A DNA stretch of 64,000 bases, taken from Delphinapterus leucas. Lineage: Eukaryota; Chordata; Mammalia; Artiodactyla; Monodontidae. The first letter of the stretch is position 1, and each line of letters begins with the position of its first letter. The position numbers were made by a program, and so were the translations under genes. The stretch spans positions 28,846,565-28,910,564 of the forward strand of contig NW_022098021.1 in NCBI RefSeq assembly GCF_002288925.2, read 5' to 3'. Below, in pieces: positions 36,649 to 48,071 of the stretch. Under the pieces are notes generated by a model, which was not told the origin of the DNA, did no database searches, and saw nothing but the letters and a program-made list of their open reading frames with translations.

Positions 36649-37775
36649 TCTGTATGTTTCCTGCTGCCACTCTGCACATTATCAGTTAATTGGCACCTTG
36701 AAACAACAAATTATTATTCTCTTACAGTTCTGGAGGTCAGACATCTAAAATCAAGGCAGTGTCAAAATCGCATTCTTTCTTTTATTTTTAGTTAATATAA
36801 CTTTATCTGATAAAATTAAATATTTAAATTTTATATAAATAACAAAATGCCATGGTAGCCAGACTTGTAGAAAATGCCAAAAAATGTATATGTTTTAAAT
36901 GAAAAAAGCCAAAAAACAGATACAAGGAAAAACAGAATTCAGATGTCTTCTTGGAACTATGGTATTTTGCTAATTTTCTAATATTCATTCTAGTTTTACT
37001 AACTTTTTAAAATTGAAGTATACTTGATTTACAATGTTGTGTTAGATTCTGGTATATGGCAAAGTGATTCATTTCTTTCTATCTATCTATCTATAAATAT
37101 ATATGTTCTTTGGCATCTTTTTCACTAAAGGTTATTACAAGATATTGAATATAGGTCCCTGTGCTCTTCAGTATGACCTTATCATTAATCTATTTTATAT
37201 ATAGTAGTTTGTATCTGCTAATCCCAAACTTCTTATTTATCCCTCTCCCAAACCTTTTCCTCTTTGGTAACCACAAATTTGTTTTCTATGTCTGTGAGTC
37301 TGTTTCTAGTTAGTAAGTAAGTCCATTTGTATAATATTTTAGATTCCACATATAAATGCTATCATATGGTATTTGTCTTTGACGTACTTCACTTATGATA
37401 ATCTCTATGTCCATCCATGTTGCTGCAAATGACATTATTTCATTTTTTCTGAAGGTTTCAAGGAATAAGGCTTTCTAGTTTTATCCTTTTCCAGTTTCTA
37501 GTGGACGTCTGAATCTGGTCTTTTCCTTATATCTCTTCTACCTCTTGCTTCCATCATCACATCACTTACTACTCACTCTAATTTCCTGTCTCCCTCTTAT
37601 AAAGACCTTTGTGATTATATCAAATCCACCTGGAAAACCCAGAAAATCTCCTTATCTCAATACCTTTAAATTAGTTGTATCTGCAAAGTTCCTTTTGACA
37701 TATAAGTTAACATTCACAAGTTCCAGTAATTAGAACATTGTCATCTTGGGTAGAGCATTATTCAGCCTACCACAC
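36649..37775 (+). mobile_element. MLT1-type LTR split by an inserted L1
   Basis: The left half, 36649-36780, carries GTTTCCTGCTGCC and TTACAGTTCTGGAGGTCAGA. The right half, from about 37449, carries TCCAGTTTCTAGTGG, GTCTCCCTCTTATAAAGACC, TTGTGATTATATCAAATCC and CTGCAAAGTTCCTTTTGACA, ending GCCTACCACAC. Together they make one ERVL-MaLR (MLT1-type) LTR in sense, interrupted by about 660 bp that includes an antisense L1. No retroviral genes are present, so it is a solo LTR. Confidence 0.75.
36781..37448 (-). mobile_element. Antisense L1 insertion plus 220 bp of unknown DNA
   Basis: Positions 37003-37448 are an antisense L1 (AATTGAAGTATACTTGATTTACAATG ... TCTATGTCCATCCATGTTGC, TGACATTATTTCATT), 5'-truncated at the right. 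Between the interrupted LTR and this L1 3' end lie about 220 bases (36781-37002) that are neither LTR nor L1. They may be sequence carried downstream of the L1 (3' transduction) or a separate insertion. A (TCTA)n stretch lies at 37077-37096. Confidence 0.8.
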
Positions 37776-37794
37776 TTTACAAGCATTTGAATAA

Positions 37795-37920
37795 GTCTCT
37801 TTCTTCGCAATAGCCGAGATAATGGAAATAACCTAAGAGCCCATCAATGGATGGACAGATAAAGAGATGTAGTGTATACATGCAATGGAATGTTATTCAG
37901 CCACAAACAAGGAAATCTCT
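37795..37920 (+). mobile_element. Short L1 ORF2 fragment
   Basis: GCAATAGCCGAGATAATGG, CCCATCAATGGATGG, CAATGGAATGTTATTCAGCC: the last part of L1 ORF2 in sense, about 125 bp, with no 3' UTR attached. Confidence 0.85.
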
Positions 37921-38924
37921 GGGTACAGAACATTTTCCATGATTTCCATTAAGTTCCTTTCACTCTACAAACCTAGACACATCCTGAAACCTGGATTACT
38001 CCACTGCTCCAGTGTCATTCTGAATACATTGTCTGAGTAGTGGGGATTACTGTTTCCCATTATCTTCCATTGAGAAATCAGCATAAATCTTCTCATTCTA
38101 AAATTTATCAATACTAGCTGAGAAGCTAGGCAGAAGGCATTATGACTGTAAAATGCAAATGCTCAAGATGTCATTTCATGTACGATTACAGTTTGTTTCA
38201 ATAACCGATTATAGTAAAGCTATTTTTTCCTCTATTGCATTCTTGCTATATGAAAGCTTACCTCTGCAACATTGAATACTGAGCTAAAGAGAGGAAAGGA
38301 ACAGTTAGAGAAATGGTAGAAGTAACTTGATTATTATCACAAATATTCATTATCTACCTTTAATCCTTTCTTAATACACCAGGAAATAGGTAAAATTATA
38401 CTTACTTTTCATTTTGAAGGTTAGAAAATTGATAAATGGGTTTTGTGTAACTCACCCAAAAATGTTACAATAGTGTGTGTGAATCTTAGATTTCTGTCTT
38501 AGATTTGTCTTAGAATATCTATACAAACTTTTTCTGGCAATGATATTCTTATGGTAAGAAATCAGATGGAAAATATTACTAATTTCAATGTAACTTGATT
38601 GAAATTGATACATTATGTAAAGATAAAAATGTATTGTCAGCTTATGTTTCATAGAAACAAAAAGAATTTCTACTAATCTGTATTGATGATATTGTAGATA
38701 CTTGCTGAATATATTAAGAATGCTGTATATTATATAATTATCTAAGTATTTTATAAAATTGTGAATTATAAATTATCTATTGAATAAAAGGAGTATACAT
38801 ATAACTATACAAATAAATATAAGTATATAATCACATGTAATCGTCTCAAGTTCTAATCTATTTTAATTCTGTTGATTACATTATTTCATGATAGAGTGCA
38901 TATACATTTATTTGATGGCTAATA
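37921..38924. other. AT-rich DNA, no gene
   Basis: No gene recognised. About 38370-38460 could be a very weak antisense MIR, but the match is too poor to call. Confidence 0.45.
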
Positions 38925-39274
38925 TATTAGTTTGTGCTGCCATAACAAAATACTACAGAGTTGGTGGTTTAAATAACAGAAACATTTTTCTCACAGTTGT
39001 GGAGAATAGAAATTTGAGACGTGAGTGCTTCGTGGCTGGGTCTGGTGAGGCTCTTTTGCTGGCTTGCAAATAGCCATATATCCACATGGCAAGGAAAGAA
39101 CAATCCATCTTCCAGTTCTCATAAGGGTACTGATCCAATCACAAAGGTCACTCTCATGACTTAATCTAACTCTGATTATATCCCACAAAGCCCCATCTCC
39201 AAATATCATTATGTTAGGGCTTAACGCTTCAATATATGAATGGGGTGGGGGATAAAAACATTTAGTTCATAATA
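38925..39274 (+). mobile_element. MLT1-type solo LTR
   Basis: Nearly complete LTR: TATTAGTTTGTGCTGCCATAAC, TTTCTCACAGTTGTGGAG, GCTGGCTTGCAAATAGCC, CTCATAAGGGTACTGATCC, CCCCATCTCCAAATATCA, ending with TTCATAATA. This is an ERVL-MaLR element of the same broad group as at 36.6 kb but a different subtype. The short frames inside it on both strands are not genes. Confidence 0.85.
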
Positions 39275-39284
39275 GGGGAATTTT

Positions 39285-39520
39285 TTTTTTTTTTTTACTT
39301 AGTTGGCATTTATAGAACACTACATCCAACAAGAACATAATATATACATTCTTTTCAAGTGCACTTGGTTAATTCACCATGGTAGACCAACTGTTGGGCA
39401 ATAAAAGAGTCTCAATAAATTTAAGAGGATTTAAATAATTCAAAGTGTGTTATTTGAACACAGCAGAACTAAATGAGTTAGAACACAGGGCAATTATTTT
39501 CCAAATCCAGATATTTTAAA
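39285..39520 (+). mobile_element. L1 ORF2 fragment
   Basis: TTATAGAACACTACATCCAACAAG, TTTTCAAGTGCACTTGG and GGTAGACCAACTGTTGGGCA are the central part of L1 ORF2 in sense. A T run of about 15 bases precedes it at 39282-39296. Confidence 0.8.
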
Positions 39521-40329
39521 TTTTTTCAAAGCAAGTCAGAGAAAAATTGAACAGGGTTCAATTTTAGGGTTTTAAGGTTCTAACTTATGATTTAAATATA
39601 TTAATTAAAGTTACAATGTCCTTGATTTTCCTGTCTTTATGTAACTTCTATTTTAGCAGGGTCTTTCAAATATATATTTTATTAGCTCACAGCTATGGTT
39701 CAAAATTCATATGTCATACTTTCAAATGATCAGGAATAATCTCAGAGGATATATTTTTTTGGGGACATATGTTTCATTTCATTGACTTTCAATGTGTTTG
39801 GTACATTTCTTGTCATTTTGACATCAGTCGTTTCCATCTCATAATGTCTGCACACTAAGAGAGATCCCAGGTCCTAAATTCTTCACTATCTGGGGTGCTG
39901 CTCTTGACACTAAATAATTTTCTAGGAAATGGTGTGTCCTAGAAATTGATCCAGAGACATTTAATAAAAGACGTTAATGAATTTCACTGTATTTTAAGAC
40001 AAAATTGAAGGGAAATAATAATAGAATTGATAACTTAGTGGCATGTGGAATATACCAGATCCATGTTATTCTATGTAACCATTATGGAGAAAATAATTAA
40101 CTACTTTTATACGGAATATTTGATATGTTTGTTTGGCTTAGAAATGAAGACAGGAGAACTGAGGACATGTATGAAATAAGGTATATTTAAAACATATTTA
40201 TGGTTTCTTGAGGTTGTAAAGTAAGATAAACTGTCATGTGCTGTGTTGATCTCTTCTTTAATAGATAAAATATACTTGTGCTCAGTAGTGTAGCTGTTAT
40301 AGGTAAAACTTCTGGTGCAATCTACATAT
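39521..40329. other. AT-rich DNA, nothing recognised
   Basis: No gene or repeat family recognised. The 87-codon minus frame at 40107-40370 shows no known motif. Confidence 0.5.
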
Positions 40330-40530
40330 TTTAAAATTTGAGTTTCACCAATTACTGAGTGACCTTCCATGAATTATGAACCTTAACTTCTTCATTTGTA
40401 AAATATAGATGAGAGTAAATGCTTCACAGAGTTTTTGTGAAGATTTAATTAGTATATACACATATATATATATTGCTTAGAATAGCATTTGGCACCTATA
40501 GTAAATATTAAATATGTGTTGTTATTATTG
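40330..40530 (+). mobile_element. MIR SINE
   Basis: Sense MIR order: TCATTTGTAAAATATAGATG, CACAGAGTTTTTGTGAAGAT, TAGAATAGCATTTGGCACC, TAGTAAATATTAAATATG. The 5' tRNA-like part is weak. A TATATATA stretch at 40459-40472 interrupts it. Confidence 0.7.
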
Positions 40531-40539
40531 TTGAAACAT

Positions 40540-40781
40540 AACTGATTGGGCTTCCCTGGTGGCGCAGTTGTTGAGAGTCCACCTGCCGATACAGGGGACA
40601 TGGGTTCGTGCCCCAGTCCAGGAAGATCCCACATGCCGCGGAGCAGCTAGGCCCGTGAGCCATGGCCGCTGAGCCTGCGCGTCTGGAGCCTGTGCTCCGC
40701 AATGGGAGAGGCCACAACAGTGAGAGGCCTGTGTACCACAAAAACAAACAAACAAACAAACAAACAAACAAAACAACTGAT
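40540..40781 (+). mobile_element. CHR-1-type SINE, near full length
   Basis: tRNA-Glu-derived SINE starting GGGCTTCCCTGGTGGCGCAG (40548). It has an A box (TGGCGCAGTTG, 40560-40570) and a B box (GGTTCGTGCCC, 40603-40613), then the GC-rich tRNA-unrelated part (GAGCCATGGCCGCTGAGCC) and an (AAAC)n tail. Copies of AACTGAT lie at 40540-40546 and 40775-40781. It sits directly after a MIR. The overlapping minus-strand frames of 61-89 codons here are SINE translations. Close to the family consensus, so relatively young. Confidence 0.95.
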
Positions 40782-41289
40782 CAAGCAGAAGCAAGGAAAT
40801 GAATACTTTACCATGGTTGGTTAAGAACTAAGGCAGTTCACATTAATAAAAACAAATAATCATGAGTGGCTTGTTAGTGGAGTATAGGAAAGAGTTTGCT
40901 ATAACGTAGGACACCTCTGTATATTAGAGAAATGGCTAGTTGAGAGAGAGAGAGAGAGAGAAAGGAAAAAGACATGATCTCTCATCTGTCTGAAGAAGTT
41001 GATGCATAGGATTACACAGATGATGACATTGTTGACTCTCAAGTAAGCTTACGCATATGACTTTCATTTTTCTTGGTGAATTTTTAAAGGAATCCTAAGA
41101 TTTGGTTCAATCACAACTGAGATCATTATATTTCCAAAGCCAATTCTCCCTTTTTTATGACACAAAATGTGTATATTTGTGTGTGTGTGTGTGTGTGTAT
41201 TTTCAAACTTGAGTTTGTTTGTCAGTAAAGGACAAGGAAACTAGGTGACTTTTGCTAAAATGCTCCCAAAACTACAGCATCCTTTGCCT
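40782..41289. other. Unclassified DNA with short simple repeats
   Basis: No gene recognised. A (GA)n run is at 40941-40961 and a (TG)n run at 41178-41198. Confidence 0.5.
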
Positions 41290-41760
41290 CATAAATGATT
41301 AGCTGAACTGTTTGTACCTACATAGCAATCTGGACAAAATATCTGACTTAGAACTGTCATTAAGCTTCTTCCCTCCCCACGTCCCAGAATTTTGGCCTAT
41401 CCTTGAGCAATAGAGGATATAACAGCTTCCACTTAAAGGCCCTCCTGAAAGTCAGCTGATCTCAGGAAAAGATATTTCCTGATCAACTGTCCAATAACAC
41501 CGGCTATTTCACAACACCTGGTTCTTTCTAGCCTTGTTTGTTTGTCCCAAAAAAGAAAAGCCCTTTTCTACCTGCCCTTTGAGACATTTGCAGATCTTAT
41601 GGTTCGGACATTCACCCTACTGCAATGGCCTCCTCATCTCCCCTTATGACAATGATGCTTTTGACTGAAGTTTTTCCTTATCTAAGTCTGGGTTTGTTTT
41701 ATTTGATGTGCCACAAATGGGATCTATCACAGTCTCTCATATTTGTCAGTTTATAAATAT
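41290..41760 (+). mobile_element. LTR-like segment, family not identified
   Basis: GC-higher block ending with the LTR-like order TACCTGCCCTTTGAGACATT, GCAGATCTTATGGTTCGGAC, TACTGCAATGGCCTCCTC, TTGACTGAAGTTTTTCCTTA. This resembles the promoter-to-U5 region of gammaretrovirus-like LTRs. No coding region is attached. Confidence 0.4.
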
Positions 41761-41801
41761 GGTACATCCTTAATGTGCCAATTATCTAATCAAATATGAC
41801 A

Positions 41802-42255
41802 CAGGCATACCTCAGAGATACTACAGGTTCAGTTCCAGACCATCCCAATAAAGTGAATAGAATAATAAAGTGAGTCACACAAATATTTTTCGGTTTCTCA
41901 GTGCATGTAAACATTATGTATACACTATACTACAGTCTATTAAGTGTACAATAGCATTATGTCTAAAAAAAGTACATAACAATTTAAAAATTTTTATTGT
42001 TGAAAAATCCTAAGCCTTCACCAAGTTATAGTAGTAACATCTAAGCCTTCACCAAGTTATAGTAGTAACATCAAAGATCACTGTTCACAGATCACCACAG
42101 AGAATTACCAAAATATGACACAGACACACAAAGTGAGCAGATGCAATTGCAAAAATGTCGCCCATAGATTCACTCTTGCAGGGTTGCCATAAACATTCAA
42201 TTCGTAAAAAAAAACCCTCAATATCTGCAAAGAGTAATTAAACCAGGTATGCCTG
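41802..42255. mobile_element. Tigger1-like DNA transposon, internally deleted
   Basis: The ends are inverted copies (CAGGCATACCTC at 41802, AGGTATGCCTG ending 42255). A TA follows the right end; CA stands at the left where TA is expected. The left arm (GAGTCACACAAATATTTTTCGG, GCATTATGTCTAAAAAAAGT) and right arm (AAAGATCACTGTTCACAGATC, ACAGACACACAAAGTGAGC, GGGTTGCCATAAA) are those of Tigger1, while the transposase-coding middle is gone. At the joint, a 31-bp unit is repeated exactly twice (42010-42040 and 42041-42071). Confidence 0.9.
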
Positions 42256-42574
42256 TATTTGTTATCATCCTGCTTATGATTTCCTGGTTTACCAGGTACA
42301 AGTTAATAGCAGCAGTGATGTTATTTTAGGTTTTAACATGTTAAAACATATTTTTCCAATATATTTTCCACTCTTTTCACTGTCATTGACAGGTGGTAAA
42401 ATAATACACCTGCTTTTCAGACACATTGGTTTGAGTTCGTATTTATTAAAACAGTTGTACGTCATTAATATATACAATGCAATTTTTATTAAAATAATTA
42501 AAGAAATATTTATATACTTGGATAAATTTGTACCTTGAACACCAGATTAAGGATTTCATATATATATGAATACA

Positions 42575-42613
<39 letters not shown>

Positions 42614-43464
42614 CTATTCTCAGCATTTTCTTATCCACAAATGTTTTAGATTATGTTCTACAGGAGGCCCACTCTTAGAATTCAGGCAAAACCTACAGAA
42701 ACTAATGGCTAAAGGCTTTTTTAACAAGTCTCCTAGTATCTGAGACAATAGTCCTTCATTTACTGATGAATTAAATGAATATATGACAAGGACCACTAGT
42801 CTTGCATTCTTCATATACTTAAGGATGATCCTCATTTGTGCATCATCCCCCTCTCAAGAAAGTGATATTAATTATTGCTTTACCACCTTGGCTTTCATGA
42901 GAGGGACATTTTAAGAGGCTTCTGTTTGGCTTTCCTCAGTATGGTAGCCCTTACCAGATAAACCAAGGACCCAATGGGGGTGTGACATCAACTACCAGTA
43001 CCTCTATCCCAATTATACATTCAGGAACTAAAAAGTAACCATTGGTCAAGCACGCTCAGAGTCCAGTCCCACATGGATACGAATTCAATAGATATGAGTC
43101 ACCCTGGAAGGATGCACCTTGGATCAGATAATGCTTTTCAACCAAGTCAAACACTGAAAGGATAGATAGCTGCTGAATTTTATCTGCTGAGAGTACTCCC
43201 AGAAACTAGGACAATAAATCTGCATCAAACTGTTCAACACATAAGAAAATATGCACTAGTTACTTTAATGACATTTTAGAAACTTTACTTCATTCCCAAG
43301 ATATTAAAAGTATTTGCTGTGGCAAATGTTATCTTCTCTTTGTGCTCCTATCTACTCTTTAGGTGGTGTCTGAATTCTCAATGGCCAATATTTTAATTTA
43401 TTCTCACTTTAAGTATTATCTTATAATTATTTAAAGGAATTTAGTTTCCACTGTTTGTCTAAAT
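42256..43464. other. Unclassified DNA, possible old ERV-like piece
   Basis: No gene recognised. About 42640-43250 is GC-higher and complex (CCACCTTGGCTTTCATGAG, GTCACCCTGGAAGGATGC) and could come from an internal region of an old endogenous retrovirus, but I see no diagnostic motif. A (CA)n run lies at 42570-42613. Confidence 0.35.
42570..42613. repeat. (CA)n microsatellite
   Basis: CA run with one TA interruption, about 42 bases. Confidence 0.95.
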
Positions 43465-44460
43465 TAAACAAATTAAAAGAATGGACCAGAGGCCTTAACA
43501 GACTCCTCTCCAAAGAAGATATACAGTTGGCAAATAGCATATGAAAAGGTTCTCTCCATCATATGTCATCAGGGAAATGCAAATTAAAACAATAAGATAC
43601 TACTACACAACTATTAGAATGGGTAAAATCCAGAACACTGACAATATCAAATTCTGATAAGGATGTAGAGCAACAGAAACTCTCATTCAATGTTTGTAGG
43701 AATACAAAATGGCACAGGCACTTTGGAAAACATTTGGCAATTTCTTACAAAACAAAACATCTCCCTACCATATGATCCAGGCATTGAGCACCTTGGCATT
43801 TACCCAAAGGAAATGAAAACTTATGTTCACACAAAAACCTACATGTAGATGTTTATAGCATCTTTATTCATAATTACCAAAACTTGGAAGTAACCAAGAT
43901 GCTCTTCAGTAGGTGGATGGATGAATTAACTATGATACATCTAGACATTGGAATATTATTCAGCACTAAAAAGAAATAAGCTCTTAAGCCTTGAAAACAT
44001 GTGAGAAGACCTAAATACATTTTACTAAGTGAAACAAGCCAATCTGAAAAGATTACATAGTGTATGCTTCCAACTATATGACATTCTGAAAAGGCAACAC
44101 TGATCAGTGGTTGACAAGGGTTGTGGGGAAGGGAGGAATAAATAGGCAGAACATAGAGAATTCTTAGGGCAGAAAAACACACTATATGATACTAAAATGA
44201 TAGATACATGTCATTATACATTTGTTCAAAGCCACAGAGTGTGTAACACCAAGAGGGAGCTCTAGTGTAAACTATGGATTGTGGGTGATTAATGTGTCTG
44301 TGTAGGTTCATCAATATTAACAAAGGTACCACTCTAGTGGGGAATGTTGATAGTGAGGAAGGCTATGCATGTATGGTAAATTTCTGTACCTTCTTCCCAA
44401 GTTGGCTGTGAACCTAAAACTGCTGTAAAAAATTGACTTTTTTAAAAATAAAAAGAATAT
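43465..44460 (+). mobile_element. Old L1, ORF2 end and full 3' UTR
   Basis: Sense order is very clear: AACAGACTCCTCTCCAAAGAAG, ATCAGGGAAATGCAAATTAAAAC, CTACCATATGATCCAGGCA, TTTATTCATAATTACCAAAAC, CATTGGAATATTATTCAGC, GATCAGTGGTTGACAAGGG, ACACCAAGAGGGAGCTC, GATAGTGAGGAAGGC and CCTAAAACTGCTGTAAAAAA, with an A-rich end. About 1 kb of an old L1M-class element. The 102-codon minus frame at 43874-44182 is an antisense shadow. The 3' UTR shares phrases with the inverted pair at 5.4-5.6 kb. Confidence 0.92.
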
Positions 44461-45600
44461 TCTTCTACAAAATCTATTAAAAAGTATGTTTTTAGTTTAT
44501 TTCTTGTGAAGGTGATTATTGTACAGAATCAATTTACAAGTTTGACCAATAAATAGTGAGATGAGAAATATCTTCTCCCTTCTTTATTATAGGTTTATTA
44601 GAAATGTGTTTCATTATTTTTTATTTAGTACTATATAAAATTGACTAGACTATGACTATCATAAATTAAGGGATTATAAAATAATATGCTGTTTTTATTT
44701 TTTAAATGCAATTGGTCTAATAAAAAATTGAGGCTCTAGTAAAATATTCACACATGCACATGTACTATTTACCTTTAGCATTCTATTATTTAGTTTTGAT
44801 GTGAGCATTTATAGTGAAAAGTATTGTGCGCGTGAATGTTAGGAAAATTAAATTACAATTTCTGTCATTGGGAGATATATATATATATATATTATAATGT
44901 GCTTGTATCTGACATGATTATCTTAAAATTCATTTTACATATTTTATAGTTCTATATTCTAAATTTGAAAAAGTTTTACTTACCAGTATTCCTCTCATGT
45001 ATTTTATTCAACAATTAGAAGAAAGAACTGATCAGCTATCATTAGAACAATTACTTTCCCAATAGTTTTAATCCTCTGAAGTCCACCAAGTTAAGCAGAA
45101 TCTCTTGGCCTACCTCTTTTATAATCAATTATATACAGTATTTGTATATTCTTTGCGCTTAAAAAGAAAATTTTTTCTGTGTAAACCTTCATCATCCACA
45201 TAAGGAATTAAACTGAAAACATTATCTCAATATTATTCAGCTTTATAAAAGAACAAACTTTCAGGATGATTGTAATACATAAATGTGTATAATTTAGGAA
45301 ACAATTTCATTGCTATAGAAATTCACTCACATCAAAATGTAAAATTATAAAATTAAAATAATATAAACTTAAATGACATAACATTTTAACCATAGAAAGA
45401 AGTAAATACACACACACGTAAATACATACATACATGTATGTATGTGCATGTGGTTACGTGTGTATTTACTACTGGTCCTGGTATTTTCTTATTGTAAATA
45501 TTAACTAGAACTTAAAAACGTCTTCATATTATAGAAGCTTGAAAATGAATTTAATGTGCGTTTTTATGAGTTTTTTAAAATGTGCCTGATTTCTAGAAAT
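44461..45600. other. AT-rich DNA with a hairpin-forming repeat
   Basis: No gene recognised. A short (AT)n run is at 44874-44892, and a palindromic simple-sequence stretch at 45401-45470. Confidence 0.5.
45401..45470. repeat. Imperfect palindrome of simple repeats
   Basis: The left arm starts AGTAAATACACAC (45401) and the right arm ends GTGTGTATTTACT (45470). The arms differ only by two extra CA units on the left. The centre (ACATACATACATGTATGTATGT, about 45424-45445) is itself palindromic. Confidence 0.8.
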
Positions 45601-45725
45601 TAGAAATATGTAATCTGTATGAGGACAAGATTTTATGTTTTCACAGTTTTATAATATCACCAGTACTTAGAAGAGTGTTTGGCATATAATTCATTCTTAA
45701 TAAAATTATATTTGCAATAAACTAA
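45600..45725 (+). mobile_element. L2 3'-end fragment
   Basis: AGGACAAGATTTTATG, ATCACCAGTACTTAGAAGAG, TGTTTGGCATATAATTCATT and TTAATAAAATTATATTTGC follow the order of the L2 3' terminus. Confidence 0.6.
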
Positions 45726-47715
45726 ACAATAAATAAAGTGTGCTTCATGCACATAATAACTAGAATTTATATATTGATGCAAATTAAACTTTCGCTTTTC
45801 AATATCTACATCTCTTATAACTGAATGTTTTCCTTAGCAATGATTTAGATTTTGGACTATGTTGAACTGTCACTTTCATAAAAAGTGTTCATCACAGATT
45901 TGGAGTTCTCACCTACTCTCTGAGGGAGAAAATTACCTATTATTATCCTATTAGGTTCAAATTATACTTCATAAATTTAGCTTTATTATATAAGCATTAG
46001 ATAATTATTAATGTTTATTTTCAAAGTAAAATAGCATATTAAAATTGTTAGTTTATTTAGTGGCATGAGAACTGTTCAAGAAGCATTAAAAAGAAAAAAA
46101 ACAATGAAATAATTTGTTGACTGCTTAAAGAAGAAATTAAAAGCAGTGGAGGATTTAACTCTATGACGTTTCAATATCCTACGATACCCTTAGGGAGATT
46201 TTGCACAGCTGTTAACAGAATATTAAAAGAGACAGAGATGTGGGCTTGGGATGAAAATTTTAACTTAGATTTCATATGCTTTTGACTTGAGAATAAAATA
46301 TTCAAATAGAAGTGTCCTGCAAGAGATAGGAAACTTCAGATCATGGTAATAGCCATGTATGAGGGTATAAGTGAGGGTTTCAATCTTATAGATATAGTAA
46401 TTAAAACTCTGAAAATGTGTGATATCTTCCAGAGGGATAATATATGAAGTGGAACAACCTTGCATGAGGAATGGCAAATGTTTTTAAGTGTTTAGAGAAT
46501 AGTTCATCCAAAAGAAGCTCCTAGCAAGAGTAACAAAGGAACAAGAGAAATCTGATAAAGTAATGGAAGTCAAAGAAAAATACACTCTCAAATGTGAGAT
46601 AATTAACTGATGGAAACAATGCCTTCTTTACCAATCCCTACTTTATGTTCCTTGATGTCTTTCAGGGGTATACAAAAACATTTCAGGGCTGATAGTTTTA
46701 TGTAGGTCAATGGGATAATTTTGTCAATAGTTCAAAATTTATATTTATATACATGCTACTGGCTTAAAGACTGTGTCAAGCTGACATATCTTAATAACGT
46801 CAATTTGAAAAGTTTGATTACAAATATGCAACACAGAATCTGTAATTCAGAAGATTTTCCAAGTTTCAAAATTTCAAAGGAATCTTGTGATATGAAATAT
46901 TAAAGCATTTCTACTATAATACATTCATGTGAAAAAATTCAATTCCAAATATTATTTCCTAATAGCTCCATTAAGATGTTTTCTTTGAATTATTCATTGG
47001 TGTAATTTTTATTTACTATGAATAAACTTACTCAAAATAAAAAGTATTTCTAGAATAATAAAATTTATAGCCTTATGAAACTATAACATCATATATGTGA
47101 ATATAAAAGACATAAGGTAAGCATTTATTGCTGTAAATACTTAAAATATGAGGCATTATTGTATTCAAAACATTAAAATACCATATCATTATCATGTTAC
47201 TTAGAATGTTTTTGTTCAATATTGCAAATTTAAGCAGATTTTAAAATTTGTTTACCTAAACTGAGTTTTTATTTTTGAGTAAAATGAAAAGAAAATAGAG
47301 TTCTTTTGCATATTTCAAATAGAAATAATTTTTGTAATAATTTTCCCTTCAGTCTTATGATATGCCCAATATAAATCAATGACTAAAAAAGTTATATCAT
47401 TATAGTACTATAATTTCTGATGAATAATAAAAAGGATCACATATATATGTATATATATACACATATATATGTTTTCAAACAAAGTGAAAATAAAGCACTC
47501 TTGTTTTTATGACTGGTGAATATATAATTATACCACAAGATTCATATTTTAACATTACTACATATTATTAAGTTTATGTATGGAATGGTTAAAAATTAAC
47601 AAAACCATATAATTGTTCCAAATAATGTTGTTTCAGATACCTAGAAATTTGCAGGTAAAAGAGTTATGTCAAATTTTAAATACCTGGGTAGATTTTAAAT
47701 TTTATTGTCATTAAG
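45726..47715. other. AT-rich DNA, nothing recognised
   Basis: No gene or repeat family recognised. An imperfect TA run with ACAT interruptions is at 47440-47472. Confidence 0.5.
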
Positions 47716-47720
47716 AACAC

Positions 47721-48066
47721 TGCTATATGAATGTTTGTGTCTCCTCAAAATTCATACATTGAGATAATTTCTAAGGTGATGGTAGGGCTTTTGGGAGATG
47801 ATTAGGTCATGAGGTTGGAGGCTTCATGAATGGAATTAGTACCCTTATAAAAGAGACTCCAGAGACCTCCCTTACCCCTTCTACCATATAAGAACATAGT
47901 AAGAAGACAGCATCTATGAACTAGTAAGCAGACTCTCATTATACACAGAATCTGCTGGTGCCTTGTCTTGACTTCCCAGCCTCCAGAACTGTGAGAAATA
48001 AATGTTTGCTGTTTAAGTCATACTGTCTATGTAATTTTGTTATAGCAGCCTGAAGGGATGAAGACA
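47721..48066 (+). mobile_element. MaLR-type solo LTR (MST/MLT1 group)
   Basis: Nearly complete 346-bp LTR that begins TG and ends CA. It contains GAATGTTTGTGTCTCC, GATGATTAGGTCATGAGG, TTCATGAATGGAATTAGTACC, GACTTCCCAGCCTCCAGAAC, an AATAAATG polyadenylation region and TTTTGTTATAGCAGCCTGA. The flanking 5-mers are AACAC (47716-47720) and AACGC (48067-48071), a probable 5-bp TSD with one change. No internal retroviral sequence remains. Confidence 0.9.
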
Positions 48067-48071
48067 AACGC

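Noticed and set aside
36781..37002. Possible separate SINE or tRNA-derived element between LTR and L1
   Set aside because: No A/B box, no A tail with TSD; kept only as unexplained DNA beside the L1.
40449..40794. Three overlapping minus-strand frames of 61-89 codons
   Set aside because: All are antisense translations of the CHR-1-type SINE and its (AAAC)n tail (FVCLFVCLF).
43874..44182. 102-codon minus frame
   Set aside because: Antisense to a well-recognised old L1.
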